Both the position numbers and the translations under genes were made by a program. From NCBI GenBank assembly GCA_000719025.1, contig JODP01000020.1, positions 109,064-173,063 of the forward strand: a stretch of DNA of 64,000 nucleotides, given 5' to 3'. Each line of letters starts with the position of its first letter. Within the stretch, counting starts at the first letter, position 1. Shown here piece after piece: positions 44,772-53,236 of this stretch. The stretch is from Kineosporia aurantiaca JCM 3230 (lineage in GTDB: Bacteria > Actinomycetota > Actinomycetes > Actinomycetales > Kineosporiaceae). The notes below the pieces were generated by a model that was not told the origin of the DNA, made no database searches, and was given only the letters and a program-made list of their open reading frames with translations.

Positions 44772-46925
44772 TCAGCGCGCCACGTACAACCGCAAAGAGT
44801 CCGGCGTCGGCTCTATCTCGGTGGCCGGAGCCAGCAGCGGGGTGCTCCCGAGCGCGGGCGGCCGGGGTTCCGCGCTGTCCCAGAGCAACTGGTAGGACAT
44901 CAGCGGGGAAACGTCGGGCAGGATCACCGTGGGTGGCTGGGTGGCCCCCGCAATGACCAGGAGCAGCGATCCGGCGGGCTCGGTTTCGAGAGTCGCGGAA
45001 GGCGGCTCGGCGAACAGCACCTGGAGCATCCGGCGCTGGCCGTCACCCCAGTGCGCCATCGTCATCTCGGTGCCGTCCTCGGCGAACCAGGTCACGTCCC
45101 GCAGCCCGGCCGGGCCCTGCTCGCCGGTGAAGAAGCGGGAGGGATGGACGGCGCTGAACCGCTGCCGGAGGGCGATCAGGTGGCGGGTGGTGGCCAGCAG
45201 GTCCTCCTGCCGGCCCTCGAGCTGCCAGTTCAGCCAGGAGACGGGGCCGTCCTGGGAGTACGGGTTGTTGTTGCCGCCCTGACTGCGGCCGAACTCGTCG
45301 CCGGCCACCAGCATCGGCACTCCGGCCGAGAACAGCAGCGTGCCGAGCATGTTGCGGACCGAGCGGTCCCGGGCCGCGAGGATCACCGGGTCGTCGGTCG
45401 GGCCCTCCACCCCGTGGTTCCAGCTCCGGTTGTTGTCGGTGCCGTCCCGGTTCTCCTCGCCGTTGTCGTGGTTGTGCTTGACGTTGTACGCGGTCAGGTC
45501 GGCGAGGGTGAAACCGTCGTGCGCGGAGACGAAGTTGACCGAGGCGAGCGGGCCGCGGCTGGTCTCGAAGGTGTCGGCCGAGCCGGCGATCCGGGTGCCG
45601 AGATCGCGCAGCCCGCCGGGGGACTCGCCGTTGGCCACCCGGGCGCCGGAGGTCAGCCAGAAGTCCCGGACGTCGTCCCGGTAGCGGTCGTTCCACTCGG
45701 CGAACGGCGGCGGGAACTGGCCGGTGCGCCAGCCGTCCGGTCCCAGGTCCCAGGGCTCGGCGATCAGCTTGGCCCCGGCCAGGACCGGGTCCACCCGCAT
45801 CGCGACCAGCATCGGGTGGTCGGCGTGGAACTCGTTGCGACCGCGGGCCAGGGTGGGGGCGAGATCGAAACGGAAGCCGTCGACGTCCATCTCCTGCACC
45901 CAGTACCGCAGCGAGTCCAGCACCAGCTGGACCACCCGGGTCTGGGTGGCGTCGAGCGAGTTGCCGCAGCCGGTGAAGTCGATGTCCCGCCCGTCGCCGT
46001 CCAGCCGGTAGTAGGTGGCGGCGTCCAGTCCGCGCCAGGAGAGGGTCGGGCCGATCACCCCCGCCTCACAGGTGTGGTTGTAGACGACGTCCAAAAGCAC
46101 TTCCAAACCGGCCTCGTGCAACGCCTGGACCATCTGACGGAACTCGGTGACGACCAGTGCGGGGTCTTCGGTGGCGGCGTAGTCCGGGTGCGGCGCGAAG
46201 AAGCCGAGGGTGTTGTACCCCCAGTAGTTCACCAGGCCGCGGGCCTCCAGGTGCCCCTCGGACTGGTTGGCGTGCACCGGGAGCAGTTCGACGGCGGTGA
46301 TCCCGAGCCCGGTCAGGTACTCGATCGTGGCCGGGTGGGCCAGCCCGGCGTAGGTGCCCCGCAGCGCGGCGGGCACGCCCGGCAGGTTCTTGGTCAGACC
46401 CCGCACGTGGGTCTCGTAGATCACCGTGCGGGCCCATGGGGTGTGCGGTTTCGTGGACGGCTGACGGCCCGGCTCCGCGGTGACGATGCCGTGGGCGGCG
46501 TACGGCATCGAGTCCCGATGGTCGGGGATCCGGTGATTGCCGGTCATGTCCGGGCCGACCTGATGCCCGTACAGCTCCGGGCGCAGCCGTTCCGGCGGCA
46601 CGATCGCCCGGGCGTACGGGTCGAGCAGCAGCTTGGCCGGGTTGTGCCGGTGGCCCCGGCGCGGATCCCAGTCACCGTGCACCCGGAAGCCGTAGCGTTG
46701 CCCGGGATGCACGTCCGGCACGAAACCGTGCCAGATACCGTAGGTCCGGTTCGGCAGATCGATCCGCCGTTCGATCCACTGGCCCTCAGGACCGGCTGCG
46801 GTGGCCGGATCGAGCAGGCAGAGCTGGACCCGGTCAGCGTGGGCGGCCATCACGGCCACGTCGACGCCTCCGCCGCGGGGATGGACGCCGAGCGGGTACG
46901 GGAGAGATCTGACGGGTGTGGCCAC
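44772..46925 (-). CDS. glgX: Glycogen debranching enzyme (isoamylase type)
   Basis: The 717-residue GH13 subfamily 11 enzyme hydrolyses alpha-1,6 branches of glycogen. An N-terminal CBM48 domain (about 1-130; YPLGVHPRGGGVDVAVMAAH, TYGIWHGFVPDVHPGQRYGFRV in pieces) precedes the barrel with VIYETHVRGLTK, ELLPVHA, LLDVVYNHTCE, nucleophile Asp354 in DGFRFDLAPTL, acid/base Glu390 in LIAEPWDLG and FVSAHDGFTLADL. The FGRSQGGNNNPYSQD segment is a GlgX hallmark. It lies convergent to the GlgE operon and the Uma2 gene, and belongs with them in glucan metabolism. No glgB is in the window. Confidence 0.95.
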   Translation of the reverse strand: MATPVRSLPYPLGVHPRGGGVDVAVMAAHADRVQLCLLDPATAAGPEGQWIERRIDLPNRTYGIWHGFVPDVHPGQRYGFRVHGDWDPRRGHRHNPAKLLLDPYARAIVPPERLRPELYGHQVGPDMTGNHRIPDHRDSMPYAAHGIVTAEPGRQPSTKPHTPWARTVIYETHVRGLTKNLPGVPAALRGTYAGLAHPATIEYLTGLGITAVELLPVHANQSEGHLEARGLVNYWGYNTLGFFAPHPDYAATEDPALVVTEFRQMVQALHEAGLEVLLDVVYNHTCEAGVIGPTLSWRGLDAATYYRLDGDGRDIDFTGCGNSLDATQTRVVQLVLDSLRYWVQEMDVDGFRFDLAPTLARGRNEFHADHPMLVAMRVDPVLAGAKLIAEPWDLGPDGWRTGQFPPPFAEWNDRYRDDVRDFWLTSGARVANGESPGGLRDLGTRIAGSADTFETSRGPLASVNFVSAHDGFTLADLTAYNVKHNHDNGEENRDGTDNNRSWNHGVEGPTDDPVILAARDRSVRNMLGTLLFSAGVPMLVAGDEFGRSQGGNNNPYSQDGPVSWLNWQLEGRQEDLLATTRHLIALRQRFSAVHPSRFFTGEQGPAGLRDVTWFAEDGTEMTMAHWGDGQRRMLQVLFAEPPSATLETEPAGSLLLVIAGATQPPTVILPDVSPLMSYQLLWDSAEPRPPALGSTPLLAPATEIEPTPDSLRLYVAR

Positions 46926-47056
46926 TGCCTCAGTGTGCCGGAACTCTGCGTACCCGGCCGGGTACGGCGCCCGTTGATCGAACCGACGGCGAAGCTTGCC
47001 GTTATGTGCCGGTGTCGGTGCTGCGCGCGCGGGGGAACGGACTAGGGTTGGTGAGC

Positions 47057-47521
47057 ATGACGGATCCCACGTCCCTGCCCTCCTTCCCGCCTCCGCCGGA
47101 CGAGCACCCGCTGCGAGGCCGGGTGCTGGACGCGATGATCGACGAGGGGCACCAGCCCCGGATCGACGAGGACGGCGATGTCGCCGTCTCGGTGCAGGAA
47201 CAGATGCTGTTCGTGCGCACCCTGGACACCCAGCCGCCGATGATGCGGGTTTTCGGCCAGTGGCTGCTGGACGACTCGCTGGCCGGTGACGAGATCACCC
47301 GGCTGCGCGCGGCGAACGCGGTCACCAGCGCCCTGAACCTGGTCAAGGTCACGGTGAACGCCGATCGCCTGGCGGTCGCGGTCGACCTGATCGTGGCCGA
47401 CGGCATGGACCTCGGCCCGCTGCTCACCGCCACCCTCGAGGCCGTGCTCGGCTCGGTGCGCACCTGGCACCAGACCGTCACCCAGTTGCTCGAGCAGGCG
47501 GAAACGGGCGAAGAGGCCTGA
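47057..47521 (+). CDS. YbjN domain-containing protein
   Basis: The 154-residue product is a YbjN-type alpha-beta protein: a helix (LRGRVLDAMIDEG), a strand pair with IDEDGDVAVSVQEQMLFV, a DITRLRAANAVTSALNLVKV-like helix, then strands (VNADRLAVAVDLIVADG). Such proteins resemble type III secretion chaperones in fold and are thought to be chaperone-like; the role here is unknown. ATG 47057 is chosen, with a GTG 6 bp upstream as alternative. It is followed by the enoyl-CoA hydratase gene after 33 bp, so they are probably one operon. Confidence 0.75.
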   Translation: MTDPTSLPSFPPPPDEHPLRGRVLDAMIDEGHQPRIDEDGDVAVSVQEQMLFVRTLDTQPPMMRVFGQWLLDDSLAGDEITRLRAANAVTSALNLVKVTVNADRLAVAVDLIVADGMDLGPLLTATLEAVLGSVRTWHQTVTQLLEQAETGEEA

Positions 47522-47554
47522 TCGGCGCGGCGGTACCGGCGAGGAGGGACTGAC

Positions 47555-48334
47555 GTGACCGAGCTCGTGCACCTCGAGGTCGAGGACTCGATAGCGACCG
47601 TCCGTCTGGACCGGCCGAAGATGAACGTCCTGAACAGCGAGCTGATCGCCGGGATCCGGGCGGCCGCCGAGGAGGCCTCGCGGCGCCCGGACGTGGCGGC
47701 GGTGATCCTGTACGGCGGCGAGAAGGTGTTCGCGGCCGGGGCCGACATCAAAGAGATGCAGCCGATGAGCTACGCCGAGGCGCTGGTGCACGGCTCCCGG
47801 CTGCACAGTGCCTTCGACGCGGTGGCCGCCATCCCCAAGCCGACGATCGCCGCGATCACCGGCTACGCCTTGGGCGGCGGTTGCGAGCTCGCCCTCGCCT
47901 GCGACTTCCGGGTCGCGGCGGAGGACGCGCAACTGGGCCAGCCGGAGATCCTGCTGGGCGTGATCCCCGGGGCCGGCGGAACCCAGCGCCTGCCCCGGCT
48001 GATCGGCCCGGCAAAGGCGAAAGACCTGATTTTCAGTGGACGTTTCGTACCCGCCGAGGAAGCGCTCGCGATCGGCCTGGTGGACGAGGTGGTACCCGCC
48101 GCCGAGGTGTACGCCGCCGCGCGCCGTCGGATGGCACGGTACGTCGGCGGCGCCAGTATTGCGCTGCGGGCCGCGAAGGAAGCCGTCGACCGGGGGCTGG
48201 AGACCGATCTGGCCACCGGTCTGCAGATCGAACGGGCGCTCTTCACCGGCCTGTTCGCGACCGAGGACCGCGCCCGGGGCATGACGTCGTTCATGGAGAA
48301 CGGCCCGGGCAAGGCAGAATTCGAAGGACGTTGA
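47555..48334 (+). CDS. Enoyl-CoA hydratase/isomerase family protein
   Basis: The 259-residue crotonase-fold protein probably hydrates 2-enoyl-CoA in beta-oxidation. The oxyanion-hole regions FAAGADIKEM (about 59-68) and YALGGGCELAL are present, and both catalytic glutamates of hydratases are kept: Glu111 and Glu131 (QPEILLGVIPGAGGTQRL). GTG 47555 follows gaggaggg. Its stop overlaps the start of the next gene by one base (TGATG), so the two are co-expressed. The etfBA genes 4 kb on may supply the electron carrier for the same pathway. Confidence 0.9.
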   Translation: MTELVHLEVEDSIATVRLDRPKMNVLNSELIAGIRAAAEEASRRPDVAAVILYGGEKVFAAGADIKEMQPMSYAEALVHGSRLHSAFDAVAAIPKPTIAAITGYALGGGCELALACDFRVAAEDAQLGQPEILLGVIPGAGGTQRLPRLIGPAKAKDLIFSGRFVPAEEALAIGLVDEVVPAAEVYAAARRRMARYVGGASIALRAAKEAVDRGLETDLATGLQIERALFTGLFATEDRARGMTSFMENGPGKAEFEGR

Positions 48335-50772
48335 TGAGTGACGAGACGGCGACCGGCCCCACCCAGGACGACGCGAAGGCGTCCAACGGGGTGAATCGCC
48401 CAGCTGAGGGCGGGGAATCGGGGGGACCGGGGGGATCAGCAGCGGCCAAGGCGCCGGTCCGCCGGCCCCAGGGCACCCGTTCCGCGGCCCGCAAGACCCC
48501 GGCCGGGGAGGCGACCCCGCAGTCAGCGGTCCGGAAGCCGACGTCCAAGCGGGCCCCGGCCAAGAAGACCACCACCCGCCGCCCGGCCAACAAGACGACC
48601 CCGGGCAAGACCCCGGCCGCTCCCGTAACCCCGACTCCGGAGGTGCCGGACCAGGTGCTGGCCGAGGCGGCGCAGGCCCAGCCGGGATCTCCGGAAGCGG
48701 CGTCGGTCGAGCAGCTGGTGGCGCAGGAGCCCACCGTGCAGGAGCTGGCAGACCGCGAGATCGCGGCGCGGGAGGCGGCGGAATCAGGGACGCCGGTAAC
48801 GGCGCCGGAGCCGGCGGAAAAGCCGGAAAAAGCGGAAAAGAATGAGGCGGAAGCCACGTTGGCGGCGGCGGAGGTGGCTGTGGTCGACGAGCCGGCGGGC
48901 GCTGCGTCGGGTGGTTCGGGGTTGGGGACGCCGGGTGCGGCTGCGTCAGGGTCGAAGACCCCGGAAATGGCTGGCTCGGAGACGCCGGGACTGGTTGGTT
49001 CGGGATCAGGGACGCCGGGTGTGGCGGGGTCGGGTTCGGCGACGCCGGATGTGGCTGGATTGGCCACGCCGGAAGCGGCTGGCTCCGGATCAGGGATGCC
49101 GGAAGTGGCTGCGTCAGGCTCGAAGACCCCGGAAGTGGCTGGCTCGGAGACGCCAGGACTGGTTGGTTCGGGATCAGGGACGCCGGGTGTGGCTGGGTCT
49201 GGTTCGACGACGCCGGATGTGGCTGGCTTGGTGACGCCAGAAGCGGCTGGTTCCGGATCAGGGACGCCGGAAGTGGCTGGCTCGGAGACGCCGGAATCGG
49301 CTGTGTTGGGGTCAGGGGCGCTGGAAGAGGCTGCTTCGGGGGCGGTGGCGTCTGATGTGGCTGCGTCGGACTCGGTGACGCCGGAAGTGGTTGCGTCAGA
49401 ATTTGAGTCGCTGGAAACGGTGGATGGGGAGACGACGGCGCCGCGGGGAGTGAAGATTCAAAGGGTCGAGCCGTCGGGCCCGGCTGAGACGTTGGCGCTT
49501 ACCGAGTTCACTAAGGGGAATCTTGCGAAGTCGGCTGGGCAGCCTGTGTCGGACGGCCAGGCCGGTGTGGTGACGCCACCCGAGTCTGACCAGGAGCGTC
49601 TGCCGGAGGTCCCTGACCGGGGTGACATGGTGATGTCGGCCGAGTCGGACCGGGAAGATTCGGCGGAGGTCGGTGACCAGACTGGTGTGGCGACGTCGGC
49701 CGAGTCGGATCGGGAGGGTTCGGCTGAGTTAGGTGGCCGGGCCGGTGTGGTGACGTCTGCTGAGTCGGATCGGGAGGGTTCGGCGGAGCTCGGTGATCGG
49801 GCCGGGTCGGTGGCCACGAAGCCAGCCGTACCGGCCGGAGACGACGGGTCCGCCGAGTCACAAACGTCCTCTGCTCCGAAACCCAATGAAGCTCCAAAGC
49901 CCGAGAAAGCGGCCGGTGGGGCGAAGGGCGGGCCCAAGAAGAAGGCGTCCCCCGAAGCGAATCCGGCCGTGTCGCCGGCGGCCACTCTGCCCGGGGCCAA
50001 GGGGGCTCAGGGCGCCGGGTATGCGCGGGACCGATTTGCGGCGTTGGTCGGGGCGCGGGTTCTGCGTCGCGAGAAGCTGCCCTACACCGATGCTCTCGAG
50101 GTCGGGGCTGGGGCGACCTTCGGGTTCTCGCTCGGGCTGCTGCAGTCCGGGGTTGTGAACCGGCTCTGGATCAGTGATCTCGCTACTTCTGCGCTGGTCG
50201 CGGCGCGGCGGCGGGCCGAGCAGCTGGGGCTGCAGCTGGCGGGGGAGGAGCTGGCCGATCCGGAGACGCTGCCGTTCGCCGAGGGCAGCTTCGACCTGGT
50301 GATCGCGCACGCGGTGCTGCACCGGCGGATGGATCCGGCGGGCACGCTCACCGAGATCCTTCGGGTGCTGCGGCCGGGCGGGCGGTTCGTGATCACCGGC
50401 GAGTCGACCCGGGCGAAGGACTGGGCGTCGCCGGGGTTCGCGCGGGAGCAGGGCAGTGTCGGCCGGGTCGGGATCTCGCGGGCCGGAAAGGCGCGGACGT
50501 TGCTGCCCGAGCGGCTGCGCACGCTGACCGGGACGCCGGACGCCCCGCCCGCGGTGCCGGACCGGCTGCTCGCGGTGGCCACGGGGGCGGGGGCGCGGGA
50601 GGTCCGGGTGAAGCCGGAGGAGCTGCTGGCGACCGTTCTGCCCTATCCGGGGGCTGAGCCGGGGGCCGCGGTGGTCCGTTCGCGGCAGCGGCTGGCCGTG
50701 CTCGACCGGAAGCTGTCCCAGGTGTTGCCGGCGGCGGCGTTTCCGACCGTGGGGCTGACCGGCATCCGCTGA
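48334..50772 (+). CDS. Methyltransferase domain fused to long repeat-rich disordered N-terminus
   Basis: The ATG at 48334 overlaps the previous stop. Of 812 residues only the last 260 look folded: a class I SAM-dependent methyltransferase-like domain (about 560-740) with DALEVGAGATFGFSLGLL (motif I), a DLATSALVAARRRAEQLG helix, LPFAEGSFDLVIAHAVLHR and EILRVLRPGGRFVITGES. The first part is basic and histone-H1-like (SKRAPAKKTTTRRPANKTT, about 70-90), then Glu/Ala-rich, then a Gly/Ser/Thr/Pro/Val tract with a 56-residue tandem duplication and four 20-residue acidic repeats. Just upstream of etfB, M. tuberculosis has the methyltransferase Rv3030, so position agrees with the C-terminal domain. 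The substrate is unknown. Confidence 0.8.
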   Translation: MSDETATGPTQDDAKASNGVNRPAEGGESGGPGGSAAAKAPVRRPQGTRSAARKTPAGEATPQSAVRKPTSKRAPAKKTTTRRPANKTTPGKTPAAPVTPTPEVPDQVLAEAAQAQPGSPEAASVEQLVAQEPTVQELADREIAAREAAESGTPVTAPEPAEKPEKAEKNEAEATLAAAEVAVVDEPAGAASGGSGLGTPGAAASGSKTPEMAGSETPGLVGSGSGTPGVAGSGSATPDVAGLATPEAAGSGSGMPEVAASGSKTPEVAGSETPGLVGSGSGTPGVAGSGSTTPDVAGLVTPEAAGSGSGTPEVAGSETPESAVLGSGALEEAASGAVASDVAASDSVTPEVVASEFESLETVDGETTAPRGVKIQRVEPSGPAETLALTEFTKGNLAKSAGQPVSDGQAGVVTPPESDQERLPEVPDRGDMVMSAESDREDSAEVGDQTGVATSAESDREGSAELGGRAGVVTSAESDREGSAELGDRAGSVATKPAVPAGDDGSAESQTSSAPKPNEAPKPEKAAGGAKGGPKKKASPEANPAVSPAATLPGAKGAQGAGYARDRFAALVGARVLRREKLPYTDALEVGAGATFGFSLGLLQSGVVNRLWISDLATSALVAARRRAEQLGLQLAGEELADPETLPFAEGSFDLVIAHAVLHRRMDPAGTLTEILRVLRPGGRFVITGESTRAKDWASPGFAREQGSVGRVGISRAGKARTLLPERLRTLTGTPDAPPAVPDRLLAVATGAGAREVRVKPEELLATVLPYPGAEPGAAVVRSRQRLAVLDRKLSQVLPAAAFPTVGLTGIR
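48940..49275 (+). repeat. 168-bp tandem duplication in the linker
   Basis: Two near-identical copies start at 48940 and 49108, both with gctgcgtcagg(g/c)tcgaagacc. Each encodes 56 residues of the T-P-x-V/A-A-G type. A partial third copy follows from 49276. Within each unit there is a finer repeat of about 27-30 bp around gggacgccgg. Confidence 0.9.
49561..49800 (+). repeat. Four 60-bp tandem repeats in the linker
   Basis: Copies begin at 49561, 49621, 49681 and 49741. Each encodes 20 residues of the pattern SAESDREGSAELGDR plus a Gly-Val-Val-Thr spacer; the first copy is the most diverged (PPESDQERLPEVPDR) and the last two are nearly identical. Confidence 0.92.
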
Positions 50773-50780
50773 ATCACCCT

Positions 50781-50817
50781 TCTCCGCTCCGGGGGCATCG
50801 GCTTCTCGGAGCGGAGA
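50781..50817 (+). terminator. Hairpin after the methyltransferase gene
   Basis: Perfect 10-bp arms ctccgctccg and cggagcggag, extended by a T-A pair, lie between the two genes. No T-run follows; the ribosome site of the next gene lies at once after it, so it may be an attenuator or transcript-stabilising hairpin. Confidence 0.45.
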
Positions 50818-50828
50818 GGTGGGGGTAG

Positions 50829-52202
50829 GTGCTCAACGCGGTCGGTCGTCGTGCCGAGAGAAAGGCCGTGAGCCAGCACCCTGCCGACGTTCCCGGCGCC
50901 GAGCCGCCGAAGGAGCAGCCCGGGCCGCAGGGTGCTTCAAGCGCGCCGGAGGGAGCTCCGAACGCAGCTTCGGGCCCAGCTCCGAATTCGGCTCCGAAGC
51001 CGGCTTCGAGTACGGCGGAGGCAGCGCCGCAGGCGGTCAAGGCGCAGCCGGGGTCGGCGCAGCCTCGCAGTCTGCTGATGCCGCTGCGGCCTGGCGTCAT
51101 CCCGCCGAGCGTGTTGCGGGCGAATGGGCCGCCGCCGGAGGTGCTGCGGCAGTGGAGCGATGCTTTGGCCGCCGCCGGTCTGTACTCCGAGGCGCTGGAG
51201 GTGCATCCGGCGCTGGAACGGGTGGATATCGTCCGTCAGGCCGAACTTGCCGTGCTCGCTGGGATTCACACCACGGCGTTGGAGCTGCTGCACGAGTTGG
51301 CGGCCGGGAAGAGCGAGCGCACGCGGCGGACGGTGGCTCCGCTGGCCAAGGAACGGCCGGTGAGTCCGTGGCTGAATCTGCTCTCTCGGGTGGCCGAACT
51401 GCTCGCGGGGACGGGAGATCTGGCAGCGGTGCAAGCAGTGGCGGAGGGGATGCCGTCGTCTGCGGGGCAGGACTGGATCGTGGCGTTGGCGGCGGTCTCC
51501 GTGGGGGATCTGGTCGCGGCTGCGCCCTTAGCCCGGTCGGCCCGCGAGGGTGGGTGTCGCGACCTTCGGATGCTGACGATCGCGGCGGCTGATCATGCCC
51601 GGCTGGGGGAGTACCAGCAGGCGTTGGATCTCACCGGTCAGGCGCAGAGGATTGCGCTGCCGGACGAGGATCCGGCCGCGCTGACCGTGCACGTGCTTCA
51701 GCGCTGCGGATTCGGGGATGCGGCCCGGGCGCTGGCCATGGCTGGGGTAGGGGACGGGACGCTTTCGCCCGCCTTCCGGACGGATTGGAAGGCCGCGGCG
51801 ACCGCGATCGGGGCCGGAGGGCTGGCCATGCTCGGGCAGCGGGTGCGGGCGCACGCGAAGCGGGCGGACCGGCGGATCGAGCGGAAGGTGCGGGAGGCCG
51901 AGGCGATCGCCGACTACGACCTGACCTGCCGGTGTTACGGCTCGGGGGGCTGGATCGGCCCCGGGCGCCAGTTCTACCTGCAGAACCATCTGCACGAGCT
52001 GCTGCCGGCCCCGGTCGCCGGGCTCGGTGCCCGGCTGATGATCTGCCGCCTGACCAGCCTGACCTTCCTCGATCTGATGTCCCGCGAGATTACCCTGCCG
52101 GTCCCGTCCAGCCCGCCCACCAGCGTCCTCAATCCCGATGCCGACGAGGCCCGCCCGACGCCCGGGATGGGGGTCAGTCTCGGGCTGGCCCTGCCGGCCT
52201 GA
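50829..52202 (+). CDS. Helical-repeat protein of unknown function
   Basis: The 457-residue product has a basic then Pro/Ala/Ser-rich N-terminus (about 1-80) and an alpha-helical body that looks TPR-like: paired helices such as WSDALAAAGLYSEALEVHP, ERVDIVRQAELAVLAGIHTT, ADHARLGEYQQALDLTGQAQ. The C-terminal part has CRCYGSGGWIGPGRQFYLQ and a hydrophobic segment. GTG 50829 has ggtgggggtag before it; GTG 50868 after aaagg is an alternative. It sits between the methyltransferase and etfB on the same strand. I recognise no family. Confidence 0.65.
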   Translation: MLNAVGRRAERKAVSQHPADVPGAEPPKEQPGPQGASSAPEGAPNAASGPAPNSAPKPASSTAEAAPQAVKAQPGSAQPRSLLMPLRPGVIPPSVLRANGPPPEVLRQWSDALAAAGLYSEALEVHPALERVDIVRQAELAVLAGIHTTALELLHELAAGKSERTRRTVAPLAKERPVSPWLNLLSRVAELLAGTGDLAAVQAVAEGMPSSAGQDWIVALAAVSVGDLVAAAPLARSAREGGCRDLRMLTIAAADHARLGEYQQALDLTGQAQRIALPDEDPAALTVHVLQRCGFGDAARALAMAGVGDGTLSPAFRTDWKAAATAIGAGGLAMLGQRVRAHAKRADRRIERKVREAEAIADYDLTCRCYGSGGWIGPGRQFYLQNHLHELLPAPVAGLGARLMICRLTSLTFLDLMSREITLPVPSSPPTSVLNPDADEARPTPGMGVSLGLALPA

Positions 52203-52427
52203 AGATTAAAGGCATGACCCTGTGAGTTAATTCACGAACGCCCGCTGGGACCGACCGTCCGGCGTGAGTAGGTTGTCCAGAGGAAGGCCAGGGGTGGCTC
52301 AGCCGGTCCCGGATGAGAAACTGACATCCAGGTAAGCGGTTGGTCAGGGAGCGGTGAGCGGCGAACCGACCAGCGGCAGGCCCCTGGCCGGTTGTCGAAC
52401 CCACCCGCAAGAAGTCGAGAGGCGCTC

Positions 52428-53207
52428 ATGAACATCGTGGTCTGTGTCAAGTACGTACCGGACGCCCAGGCCGACCGGACATTCTCGGCAGAAGACAACA
52501 CCACGGACCGCGACGGCGTCGACGGCCTGCTCTCCGAGCTCGACGAGTACGCGGTCGAGGAGGCCCTCAAGCTCGCCGAGGCCTCGGACGGCAAGGTCAC
52601 CGCGCTCACCGTCGGCCCGGACGACGCCAGCGACGCGGTGCGCAAGGCCCTGCAGATGGGCGCGCACGAGGCCGTCCACGTGGTGGACGACGCGATCCAC
52701 GGCTCGGACTACCTGGCCACCTCGAAGATCCTCGCCGCCGCCCTCGGCAAGCTCGAGTACGACCTGGTCCTGACCGGGATGGCCTCGACCGACGGCGTCG
52801 GCGGCGTGGTCCCGGCGATGCTCGCCGAGCGTCTCGGCCTGCCCCAGGTCACCCTGGCCAGCGAGCTCACCGTCGAGGACGGCAAGGCCACGATCCGCCG
52901 CGACAACGACGCGAGCACCGAGATCGTCGAGGCCGCGCTGCCCGCCGTGATCAGCGTGACCGACCAGATCAACGAGCCCCGGTACCCCTCGTTCAAGGGG
53001 ATCATGGCGGCCAAGAAGAAGCCGCTGCAGACCTGGGACCTGGACGACCTCGGGCTGTCGGCCGAGGAGGTCGGCCTCGGCGCCGCCTCGAGCGCCGTGC
53101 AGACCGTCGCCGCCCGCCCGGCCCGCACCGCGGGTGAGGTCGTGACCGACGCCGGCGACGGCGGCACCAAGCTGGTCGAGTTCCTCGCCGGCGCCAAGCT
53201 GGTCTGA
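52428..53207 (+). CDS. etfB: Electron transfer flavoprotein beta subunit
   Basis: The 259-residue protein begins MNIVVCVKYVPDAQADR and shows the ETF-beta signature (LDEYAVEEALKLAE, VTALTVGP, VRKALQMGAHEAVHV, VLTGMASTDGVGG, GLPQVTLASEL, EPRYPSFKGIMAAKKKP). It binds AMP and pairs with EtfA to carry electrons from acyl-CoA and other dehydrogenases to ETF-quinone oxidoreductase. gagagg stands six bases before the ATG. etfA follows after 29 bp. The 225-bp gap upstream should carry the promoter; it holds the near-palindrome gtgagttaattcac. Confidence 0.95.
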   Translation: MNIVVCVKYVPDAQADRTFSAEDNTTDRDGVDGLLSELDEYAVEEALKLAEASDGKVTALTVGPDDASDAVRKALQMGAHEAVHVVDDAIHGSDYLATSKILAAALGKLEYDLVLTGMASTDGVGGVVPAMLAERLGLPQVTLASELTVEDGKATIRRDNDASTEIVEAALPAVISVTDQINEPRYPSFKGIMAAKKKPLQTWDLDDLGLSAEEVGLGAASSAVQTVAARPARTAGEVVTDAGDGGTKLVEFLAGAKLV

Positions 53208-53236
53208 CCCCCCTCACTGCAGAAGAAAGGCTGACG

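Noticed and set aside
45051..47045. A 664-residue plus-strand frame antisense to glgX
   Set aside because: Low-complexity Val/Gly/Arg/His text without motifs; glgX is certain on the other strand.
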